A DNA stretch of 64,000 bases from Oscillospiraceae bacterium (lineage in GTDB: Bacteria > Bacillota > Clostridia > Oscillospirales > Oscillospiraceae): contig JAFWQQ010000055.1 of assembly GCA_017545165.1 (NCBI GenBank), positions 1-64,000 of the forward strand, given 5' to 3'. The position numbers were made by a program, and so were the translations under genes. A model generated the notes under the pieces. That model was not told the DNA's origin. It did no database searches and saw nothing but the letters and a program-made list of their open reading frames with translations. The stretch's first letter is position 1; every line of letters begins with the position of its first letter. Below, piece after piece: positions 1 to 6,398 of this stretch.

Positions 1-188
1 CCCGTGATAAAACGTCCGAGTGCAGCAGTAGCAGCATTGGTCGTGTTGTGAAGCTGACGTGCCGTCTCAACAGCAGCCGTCGTTCTTATCGCGACAGCTT
101 TAACATTGCCCTTAAGAGCAACGGCTCTTACAAGGTGATCATCTTTCTCATCCAGGGGCATTCCCGAAGCATAATACTTATCATCCAT
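1..188 (-). CDS. hslO: Hsp33 redox chaperone, N-terminal part
   Basis: Hsp33 is a cytosolic holdase chaperone switched on by oxidation of a C-terminal zinc centre. Only the first 62 codons are here and the gene runs off the left edge. The protein starts MDDKYYASGMPLDEKDDHLV and contains RTTAAVETARQLHN and ATAALGR, which match the N-terminal Hsp33 signature (LV+A.A..G.V+A.A.RTT, then TA.AALGR..T). The start is the ATG at 188, preceded on the minus strand by AAGGA six bases upstream. The C-terminal CxC/CxxC redox switch lies outside the window. The gene is more AT-rich than the rest of the window. Family assignment is from recognised sequence pattern; I am fairly sure. Confidence 0.85.
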   Translation of the reverse strand, partial: MDDKYYASGMPLDEKDDHLVRAVALKGNVKAVAIRTTAAVETARQLHNTTNAATAALGRFIT

Positions 189-260
189 ATTGAATCCTTA
201 CAAAGTAATTGTCTGCACACTCTACCACATTCTTATGCAAAAAAGAACCCGCTCTCGCGA

Positions 261-468
261 TTGTACTAAATTCTTAAAACAGTCAATTGGATACAAGATT
301 TTTCTTAAATCTTTGTACTTTTTTCGCGGAATCCTCAATTTGATACAAGATAATTGAATAAAGCTTGTATCCAAATTAAAGAAATTCAAAAATAGTACAA
401 GGTTTCAGGCAAATCCTTGTACTATTTTCGCCAATTCTAAAAAAGGATACAAAGCAGCAATTTCCGGC
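261..468. repeat. Phased 52-bp array of inverted TTGTA / TACAA motifs
   Basis: TTGTA begins at 261, 313, 365 and 417, and TACAA begins at 292, 344, 396 and 448. Both series have an exact 52-bp period over four units. The inner segments are weakly conserved: TTC or TTA follows about 10 bases into each unit, and G(A/G)TACAAG precedes the second motif. Neighbouring TACAAG and CTTGTA form hairpins, the best being at 389-428. The array is AT-rich, ends where GC-rich palindromic repeats begin, and lies upstream of hslO. 52 bp is about five helical turns, so all sites would face one side of the DNA. Function unknown; a multi-site operator or a decayed repeat array are possibilities. Confidence 0.8.
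389..428. repeat. Perfect 14-bp hairpin inside the 52-bp array
   Basis: AAAATAGTACAAGG (389-402) pairs exactly with CCTTGTACTATTTT (415-428) around a 12-base loop. It has A-rich and T-rich feet on both sides, so it could act as a weak terminator in either direction as well as a DNA-level dyad. Confidence 0.7.
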
Positions 469-481
469 GTGGCACGAATCG

Positions 482-726
482 CGGGAGGGGCAAGCCCCTC
501 CCCTACGGCGTGGGATGAGACGTCGGCGCGGGGCGGCGGGCGGCCGCAAGGGCCGCCCCTACGGCGTTGGACGGGGCGTGGCACGAATCGCAGGAGGGGC
601 AAGCCCCTCCCCTACGGCGTGGGATGAGACGTGGGTGCGGGACGGGACGACGCCGAGCAATGCTCGGCGCTACGAGGCTGGCGCGTATTCGGCGGGCTCG
701 GCGCTACGAGGCTGGCGCGTGTTCGG
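482..726. repeat. Cluster of GC-rich palindromic repeats (family 1)
   Basis: Copies lie at about 482-509, 537-566, 589-619 and 651-674, with a degraded copy at about 690-715. Each is a hairpin followed by CCCTACGG or CGCTACGA. The stems differ: GAGGGGC/GCCCCTC, GGGCGGCC/GGCCGCCC and CGCCGAGC/GCTCGGCG. The spacers are G/A-rich with repeated GGACGGGACG-like words. Translation gives spurious GRPYG-type peptides, which I do not call as genes. Confidence 0.85.
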
Positions 727-766
727 CGGGCGGGCACCTGAAGCCCCCTGCGTGGGGCAGCGGGAT

Positions 767-2443
767 TCAGGGCAGGGGACGGAGGCCGGCCTGGAGGCGG
801 GGGGCCAGGTCCGCCAGGTCCTCGGGGCGGAGCTTCTCCACGGCCCGGTCAAAGGTCAGCAGGCCGTTGGTCTCGTCCTCCACATCGGAGACCTGGGTGT
901 AGATGCAGCCGCAGAGACCCCGGGACACCAGGGGGAGGACCTGCGTTTCATAGAGGGCGCGCAGATCCCGCACAAAGCTCTCCCGGTCCGGGCACTGGCG
1001 ATAGCCGTAGGTCTTTTCCAGGTTGAAGCTGTGCTCCGGGAGCTTGAAGCAATAACCGCCGAATTCCGAGAGCAGCTGGGGCTTGTTCTCGGTGCCCAGT
1101 CTCAGCTTGTGCAGGTAATGGTGCTGGCTGTCCACATCGCTGGCCGTCTGGTGGAACCAGCCGGAGGTGGCGTCGATGAAGCGGCTCTCGTCCCGGGCCC
1201 GGAGCCGGTAATAGGCCGCGTCCGCGTTGAACTGGCCCCAGCCCTCGTTGAAGATGGTCCACAGGCAGATGCAGGGGTGATTCTCCAGCAGCGCCACCGT
1301 CCCGACCATGGCCCGATAGAAGTTCTCCCGGGTCTCCGGGTCCGGATTCCGCTTCCAGTCCTTCCGCCGGACAAAGCCCAGGTTCGGCAGGGCCGTCTCG
1401 TCCAGATAATCATAGCCGCCGTTGTTGACCATGTCCTGAAAGACGATCATGCCCAGGCGGTCACAGTCGTAGTAGAACTGCTCCGGCTCGAGCTTGATGT
1501 GCTTGCGCAGGGTGTTGAAGCCCAGGCGCTTCATGGCGGTGATGTCCCGGGCGTAGCCCGTGGGGGTGGCGGGGGTATAGAGCCCGTCGCTCCAGTAGCC
1601 CTGGTCCAGCAGGCCGTGGAAGAAATAGGGCTTGCCGTTGAGACAGAGCCGGGGGATCCCGTCCACCGTCTCGATGCTCAGGGTCCGCAGGGCGAAATAG
1701 CTCTCCACCCGGTCCGCGCCGCAGCAGACGGAAAAGGGATAGAGCTTCGGCCTTTCCGGGCTCCAGAGCTCCGGGTTTTCCACAGAGAGCCGGACCCGGC
1801 CCCGCTCCAGGGGATGGTCCAGACCGTTGAAGCGGACGAAACCCTCCGCCGGGCCGTCCACGGCGATCTCCGCCCAGTCCGGACCCACCTCGATATGCAG
1901 GCGGCGGATATGCTCCTCCGGCACCGGCTCCAGCCATACCGTCTGCCAGATGCCGGAGCAGGGGGTGTACCACATGCCGCCCCGGTCCGCGCGCTGCTTG
2001 CCCCAGGGGAAGCGCCGGTCCAGGTCGTTCACCGCCAGCACCCGCAGCTCGTTTTTCCCGGGGAGCAGAGCGTCGGTCACATCCACGGTGAAGGGGAGAT
2101 AGCCGTTGTCGTGCCGGGCCAGCTCCTGACCGTTCACCAGCACCACCGTCCGGCGCATCACCGCCCCGAAGTGCAGCAGCACCCGGCGGCCCTGCCAGGC
2201 CTCGGGCACCGTGAAATAGCGGCGATAGCGCAGCTCCGTGCCCGGCCTCGGCGGCGTCTCCACGCCGGAGAGCAGGCTTTCGGGGCAGAAGGGGACCCGG
2301 ATGGGCAGGATCTCGCCCTCGAAGCCCAGTTCCCACTCGCCGTTCAGGCACTGCCAGTCCTCCCGGACCAGCTGGGGACGGGGATAGCGCTGCCAGGGGA
2401 CGCCGACCAGCTCCCGCCCGGCCTTGGTATAGAGCTGCTGCAT
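767..2443 (-). CDS. Glycoside hydrolase family 2 enzyme (beta-galactosidase/glucuronidase type)
   Basis: A 558-residue GH2 enzyme that should hydrolyse terminal beta-linked sugars. An N-terminal sugar-binding jelly roll (about 25-175, including LNGEWELGFEG and WYTPCSGIWQTVWLE) is followed by an immunoglobulin-like domain and a TIM barrel (from about 265). The acid/base is probably Glu400 in WTIFNEGWGQF and the nucleophile Glu460 in LLSEFGG. There is no signal peptide, so it acts in the cytoplasm on imported oligosaccharides. The start is ATG 2443, with GGGAGGG seven bases upstream; longer upstream reading frames run into AT-rich repeats. It is shorter than LacZ and closer in length to compact GH2 enzymes of Clostridia. 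The substrate cannot be read from sequence. It stands alone, convergent with nothing on its left. Confidence 0.9.
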   Translation of the reverse strand: MQQLYTKAGRELVGVPWQRYPRPQLVREDWQCLNGEWELGFEGEILPIRVPFCPESLLSGVETPPRPGTELRYRRYFTVPEAWQGRRVLLHFGAVMRRTVVLVNGQELARHDNGYLPFTVDVTDALLPGKNELRVLAVNDLDRRFPWGKQRADRGGMWYTPCSGIWQTVWLEPVPEEHIRRLHIEVGPDWAEIAVDGPAEGFVRFNGLDHPLERGRVRLSVENPELWSPERPKLYPFSVCCGADRVESYFALRTLSIETVDGIPRLCLNGKPYFFHGLLDQGYWSDGLYTPATPTGYARDITAMKRLGFNTLRKHIKLEPEQFYYDCDRLGMIVFQDMVNNGGYDYLDETALPNLGFVRRKDWKRNPDPETRENFYRAMVGTVALLENHPCICLWTIFNEGWGQFNADAAYYRLRARDESRFIDATSGWFHQTASDVDSQHHYLHKLRLGTENKPQLLSEFGGYCFKLPEHSFNLEKTYGYRQCPDRESFVRDLRALYETQVLPLVSRGLCGCIYTQVSDVEDETNGLLTFDRAVEKLRPEDLADLAPRLQAGLRPLP

Positions 2444-2456
2444 GAGGGACCCTCCC

Positions 2457-2515
2457 TTGAAGGAATGAAAAATGAATAATGAATAATGAAGGAATGAAAG
2501 AATGAAGGAATAATG
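2457..2515. repeat. GAATGAA / AATAATG short tandem repeat
   Basis: Irregular tandem copies of GAATGAAG and GAATAATG just upstream of the GH2 start. The same words recur at 8463-8510 and 59556-59592. Confidence 0.75.
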
Positions 2516-2621
2516 GGGCGCGGGGGATGCGTTCGACGGCAGGGGAGCGCCGGCGCAGAAACAGTATACCACCCCCCGGCGGCTTTGCCTATAGGGGTCT
2601 GCGCTTTTTCCGCGCTTTTTC

Positions 2622-2650
2622 TTGCAAATCTGCGCCGTGGATGGTATCAT
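2622..2650 (+). promoter_or_regulatory. Promoter of the XRE gene
   Basis: TTGCAA (2622-2627) and TATCAT (2645-2650) with a 17-base spacer, 33 bases before the start codon. Confidence 0.6.
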
Positions 2651-2683
2651 GAAAACAGAATACAAAATAAGGAGGCCACAGCC

Positions 2684-3253
2684 ATGGCAAACAAAGTCGG
2701 ACCGCTGATCAAAGAAGCCCGCACCGGAGCGGGATTGACCCAGGAACAGTTGTCAAAGAAGGTGGACGGCGTCACCGCCGCCGACATCAGCAAGGCGGAG
2801 CGGGGCGAAAAGGAGCTGACCCAGAACCAGCTCAAGCAGATCGCCAAGGCCACGGGCGTGACCCAGGCCTCCCTGCTGAACGCGGCCAAGGCCGGCACGA
2901 GCACCGCTGCCAAGAAGACCGGCACGAGCACCGCGGCCAAGAAGACCGGCACGAGCACTACGGCCAAGAAGACCGGCACGACTACCGCGGCGAAGAAGAC
3001 CGGCACGACTACCGCGGCCAAGAAGCCTGCCGCGTCGAGCACGGCCAAAAAGGAGACGGAGCTCAAGCTCACTGCGGCGGAGAAGAAGCTGGTGGAGCTT
3101 TACCGCGCCGCGGACAAGAACACCAAGGACGCGGCGGTGAAGGTCCTGAAGGGCGAGCAGCTGGAGGGCAGCCTGCTGAGCACGCTGCTGAGCGGAGCCG
3201 GCGGCGGCCTGCTGGACGGCGCCATGGACCTGCTGGGCCTGGGGAAGAAATAG
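2684..3253 (+). CDS. XRE-type HTH protein with Lys/Ala/Thr repeat linker
   Basis: A 189-residue DNA-binding protein. Residues 1-65 form a Cro/cI helix-turn-helix (IKEARTGAGLTQEQLSKKV...ADISKAERGEKELTQNQLKQIA). Residues 70-125 are five to six copies of a nine-residue unit, TGTSTAAKK or TGTTTAAKK, giving a basic flexible arm like those of nucleoid proteins. Residues 130-160 are helical and charged. The C terminus is Gly/Leu-rich (GAGGGLLDGAMDLLGLGKK). The start ATG 2684 follows AAGGAGG eight bases upstream, and a promoter lies in front. A strong two-way terminator follows. The 27-bp DNA repeat can change copy number by slippage. The target is unknown; it could be a local regulator or a chromatin-like factor. 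Confidence 0.8.
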   Translation: MANKVGPLIKEARTGAGLTQEQLSKKVDGVTAADISKAERGEKELTQNQLKQIAKATGVTQASLLNAAKAGTSTAAKKTGTSTAAKKTGTSTTAKKTGTTTAAKKTGTTTAAKKPAASSTAKKETELKLTAAEKKLVELYRAADKNTKDAAVKVLKGEQLEGSLLSTLLSGAGGGLLDGAMDLLGLGKK

Positions 3254-3291
3254 GTTTTAGTTCGTAGTTCGTAGTGCGCAGTTCGCAGAAA

Positions 3292-3341
3292 TATAGAAAC
3301 AGCGAAGCCGGGGAAAAACCCCCGGCTTCGCTGTTTCTATA
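3292..3341. terminator. Bidirectional intrinsic terminator
   Basis: Long inverted repeat: AGAAACAGCGAAGCCGGGG pairs with the matching right arm around an A-rich loop. It lies between two converging genes, with TTTCTATA on the right and a T-rich foot on the other strand. Confidence 0.85.
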
Positions 3342-3347
3342 CTAACC

Positions 3348-4229
3348 TCAGAAGATATCCTCGACTACCTTGGTGGGGGGCGTCTCCAGGATCTCCGGAT
3401 GCTGGAACATGTACTGATAGGCACGGAAGAACTGAGCGTAATAATGCCCGTCCACAATGCCCTCGTCCACCACGGCCTTGGCGTCCACATACTTGCGCTC
3501 CACCACCTCGCCCCGGCGGTTGAGCTCATAGGCCGTGCGCTTGGGACCGAAGGCGATGAACACCGGCAGGGTGCCGAAATTGTAGATGTGATGATACACG
3601 GGGCCGAGACGCACGGAGCCCAGGTCCGTGATGATCATGGAGCCGTGGAAGGGACTCACGTCCAGCAGGGACTGGGGGATCCAGCCATAGTAGTCCATGA
3701 TGCGCAGGATCCCGATGCCCGCCCGCAGCACAAAACGGGGCAGGTGGGAGGCGAACTCCGCAAAATTCTCCGTGCCGTTGTTCTCGTCGGAGGCCTTGAT
3801 CTCCTCAATCTTGGCGTTGAGCTTGCGGTAGACGTCAAAAATCGTGTCCGTGGGCTCGAAGACCACCTTGATGGTGGTTTCCGTGGCGTCCAGACTCAGC
3901 TCCCGCTTCACGGCCATGACGATCTCGATGTTGTTGCGGGCGTAGATCCGGCGGCCCACCACGAAGCGGTTGATGCCCGGCAGCATGGAGATGGCCCGGA
4001 TATGGCAGGCGATGAAGAAGTGCAGCAGGCCGATGCCCTTGTACCCCTCTACCCGAAGAGCGCGCAGGCGGCGATCCACCGCGGCGATGTCCATGGACTC
4101 TTCATAGTGAACATAGCGGTCGTTGCGCTGGGGCATGATAAAGGGGATAAATTTGTTGAAGGCGGGCAGGGAGCGGAGCAGCCGCCCTTCCTTGCGGTCG
4201 CCGAAACGGCGTCTGTATGTGCTGGCCAT
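3348..4229 (-). CDS. 2-oxoacid dehydrogenase E2 acyltransferase-like protein, catalytic His absent
   Basis: A 293-residue protein resembling the catalytic domain of dihydrolipoyl acyltransferases and chloramphenicol acetyltransferase, without lipoyl or E3-binding domains. Fold markers include HFFIACHIRAISMLPGIN, the FGPKRTAYE region and the C-terminal VDEGIVDGHYYAQFFRAY. In true E2 enzymes that last motif is DHRxxDG; here it is DEGIVDG, so the catalytic His is replaced by Glu and the Arg by Gly. The Asp-Gly remains. The SPFHGSMIITDLGS stretch matches the E2 region that carries the active Ser/Thr. Start ATG 4229 has GGAGGT six bases upstream. It is monocistronic. It may have lost acyltransferase activity or may use different chemistry. 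Confidence 0.75.
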   Translation of the reverse strand: MASTYRRRFGDRKEGRLLRSLPAFNKFIPFIMPQRNDRYVHYEESMDIAAVDRRLRALRVEGYKGIGLLHFFIACHIRAISMLPGINRFVVGRRIYARNNIEIVMAVKRELSLDATETTIKVVFEPTDTIFDVYRKLNAKIEEIKASDENNGTENFAEFASHLPRFVLRAGIGILRIMDYYGWIPQSLLDVSPFHGSMIITDLGSVRLGPVYHHIYNFGTLPVFIAFGPKRTAYELNRRGEVVERKYVDAKAVVDEGIVDGHYYAQFFRAYQYMFQHPEILETPPTKVVEDIF

Positions 4230-4305
4230 GGTTTACCTCCGGTGTGATGATCTTTCGACAAAATTATAATCTCTTCGCGGGAAGATTACAAGCGGGAAAA
4301 CGGAT

Positions 4306-5298
4306 TTATTCTCTGCGCACCCGGCGGATGTCCGTGCCCGTGAAGGGCAGACGGAGGAATTCCCCGTCCAGCCGGGAGCAGATCTGGGGCGAATAGCGGC
4401 GCAGCAGCTCCTCCTGCGGGCAGTTGGTGGAAATGATGATGCGCCGGCCGTTCACCAGACGGGTGTTCAGCAGCGTGTAGAGCGCGCTGACGGAATAGGG
4501 CGTCAGCATCTCGGTGCCCAGATCGTCCAGGATCATAAGGTCGCAGCCCAGCATCTGCTTCACCCGGCGGGCGGCGTTCTCCGCCTCCTCCGGATCCCGG
4601 GCGAACTTCTGCCGCTCAAAGGCGTCCAGCGCGGCGCTGGCGCTGTCATAGCACACGGAATAGCCCTTGGCGGCGATCACCCGGGCCATGCAGGCCGAGA
4701 GAAAGGTCTTGCCGAGACCCGTGTCCCCCTGCAGAAGCAGGTTGGTGGAGACCTGAGGGAAGTTGTCCGCAAATCGCCGGCAGGCGCTGAGGACCCGGCG
4801 CATGTTCTCCCGGGGGGAGAGCCCCCCGTCGCCCGGCCGGTCACTGTACAGGTTCAGGTCGAAGCGCTCAAAGCTCTCGTCTCCGTTTCGCAGCAGCACG
4901 CCCAGCTCCTTCGTCAGCTCCTGGTTGTAGAGCCGGTGCAGACACTCGCAGGGCTCGCCGTTATAGATCCCGGTGTCCCGGCACTTGGGGCAGGAGCAGA
5001 TCTCGTCCAGATAATCCACGTCCCGGCCCTGCTCCACCAGCAGCTCCGCCCGGCGGACCTGCAGGTCCAGGTTTTCCTTTTTCAACTCCTCGATGCGCTC
5101 CTTCAGGTCGGGCCGGCGGCTCAGGGTCAGGCGCACCAGCTCGGCCATCTGGGCACGCATCTGCGTGTCGATCCGCTGGATCTCCGGCGAGCGGGCATAG
5201 GCCGCGGCGAGGCGGCGCTGCTGCTCGGCCTGGTTGGCGGCCCGGCGCTGCTCCAGCTGTTCCCTGGCCCGGGCCAGGAGTTTTCCGTCATAGGGCAT
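4306..5298 (-). CDS. dnaI: DnaI/DnaC-like helicase loader ATPase
   Basis: A 330-residue primosome ATPase that loads the replicative helicase onto DNA. The N-terminal half is charged and coiled-coil-like (10-95), then has a cysteine cluster CSCPKC (101-106) and CEC (117-119) typical of clostridial DnaI zinc sites. The AAA+ domain has Walker A GDTGLGKT (191-198), Walker B LMILDDLG (254-261), sensor 1 IIISTN and the arginine-finger region RRYSPQICSRL. It lies 10 bases downstream of the DnaD-like gene and is surely cotranscribed with it. Start ATG 5298 has GAGGT eight bases upstream. It acts at oriC and at stalled forks in the cytosol. Confidence 0.9.
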   Translation of the reverse strand: MPYDGKLLARAREQLEQRRAANQAEQQRRLAAAYARSPEIQRIDTQMRAQMAELVRLTLSRRPDLKERIEELKKENLDLQVRRAELLVEQGRDVDYLDEICSCPKCRDTGIYNGEPCECLHRLYNQELTKELGVLLRNGDESFERFDLNLYSDRPGDGGLSPRENMRRVLSACRRFADNFPQVSTNLLLQGDTGLGKTFLSACMARVIAAKGYSVCYDSASAALDAFERQKFARDPEEAENAARRVKQMLGCDLMILDDLGTEMLTPYSVSALYTLLNTRLVNGRRIIISTNCPQEELLRRYSPQICSRLDGEFLRLPFTGTDIRRVRRE

Positions 5299-5308
5299 GG
5301 TATGTACC

Positions 5309-6241
5309 TCAGATCTTGTTTAGTAGAGAATCCCACTCGTCCGGACTCAGAGGCTTCTGGGCCCGAGGCTGGGAGGCGGGGAGAGCGCCGCGGGAGGAGC
5401 GGGGCGGCTCCTTCTCCAGGATCTCGGCGGAACTGTGCAGGCCCTTTTGATGCCAGCTCTGCAGGATCCTGCTCAGGTAGTTCCATTTGAGGGACCCGGT
5501 GTTGGTCACGGTCCGGTCGGCGGCGAGGGCGATGGCCTCCTCGCCGAAGCCCTGCTCCAGCCAGGCGTTCACGTCCTTCTCCTGCGTGGAGGAGAGCTGC
5601 GACAGATGCAGCGCCTCCCGGATGCGGCCCAGATCGCTGCGCCGCTCCCGCTGGGCGCGGATGTATTCCTCCGCCTGCTCCAGGGTCAGAATCTCCCGGT
5701 TGGCCCAGGCGTAGGCCTCCCTCTCCAGAAAGCGGGGGGTTGGCCGCCGGCTCTCGCCGTATTTCCAGAGGCAGAGCTCGGCGCAAAAGTGCAGCAGCTC
5801 CAGGATCACCTCCGGCGGCATGCCCAGGTGGTCGTAGATCCCCAGGAGCACCCGCAGATCGTTTGTGCCGAGAGCCCGGCCCATGACCTGGGCTGCCTCG
5901 GCATAGATGACCTTCAGGGCGGGATCGCGCTCGGAAGCCAGCTTGATATCCAGAGAAGTGTACTGGGGCAGCTCTTCCGCCGGCGCGGGCTCCGGCCTCT
6001 CCGGCGCCGGCGCAGGGACGGGCGCGGGAGCAGAGTCCAGCAGCGCCATCCGGCGCAGCTTCTCCTCCGCGTCACGGATCTCCTGGAGGGTGCGGCACAG
6101 GTCGTGGGCTGCTTTTTCCGCGTCCAGACTGCCGCTGCGCTGCCAGTAGAGCCACAGAAGGGCCACGTCCCCGTCATGGGCGGCAATGAGCCTGTCCAGC
6201 GCCTGGACCGATATGGATTTGTTCAACTGCTCCTCCGCCAT
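5309..6241 (-). CDS. DnaD-domain primosome protein
   Basis: A 310-residue DnaD-like protein, the partner of DnaI in Firmicutes helicase loading. The N-terminal 90 residues are wHTH-like. A Pro/Ala-rich linker with PAPVPAPAPERPEPAPAEE at about 75-95 is followed by two DnaD-type helical modules (about 105-175 and 205-260). The second carries the conserved tail NTGSLKWNYLSRILQSWHQKG, close to the YxxxILxxW DNA-binding motif of the family. ATG 6241 is chosen as start; a GTG four codons upstream (6253) is possible but has no better ribosome site. Directly upstream of dnaI in one operon. Confidence 0.85.
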   Translation of the reverse strand: MAEEQLNKSISVQALDRLIAAHDGDVALLWLYWQRSGSLDAEKAAHDLCRTLQEIRDAEEKLRRMALLDSAPAPVPAPAPERPEPAPAEELPQYTSLDIKLASERDPALKVIYAEAAQVMGRALGTNDLRVLLGIYDHLGMPPEVILELLHFCAELCLWKYGESRRPTPRFLEREAYAWANREILTLEQAEEYIRAQRERRSDLGRIREALHLSQLSSTQEKDVNAWLEQGFGEEAIALAADRTVTNTGSLKWNYLSRILQSWHQKGLHSSAEILEKEPPRSSRGALPASQPRAQKPLSPDEWDSLLNKI

Positions 6242-6315
6242 GGCTGTTCTCACTTCGATTTTGAAAAAGTTTACAGATTATTTCCCGGGAGGAACATTAT
6301 AACATCAAAATCATC

Positions 6316-6345
6316 TTGTCGCAAGGGGGGGAGCTGTGATATAAT
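6316..6345 (+). promoter_or_regulatory. Promoter of the U32 gene
   Basis: TTGTCG (6316-6321) and TATAAT (6340-6345), 18-base spacer, 53 bases before the start codon, in the divergent gap with dnaD. Confidence 0.6.
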
Positions 6346-6398
6346 ATCATGTATTATAGCAAAAGTACGCCCTGAGGGCTTTTCTGAGGGATAGAGAT

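Noticed and set aside
261..468. CRISPR array
   Set aside because: The repeated part is only 5-8 conserved bases per half-site and inner parts diverge; no uniform repeats of 23 bp or more, and no cas genes.
767..2665. Longer GH2 start at 2665
   Set aside because: The extension translates AT-rich repeats and the promoter of the divergent XRE gene; ATG 2443 has a clear ribosome site.
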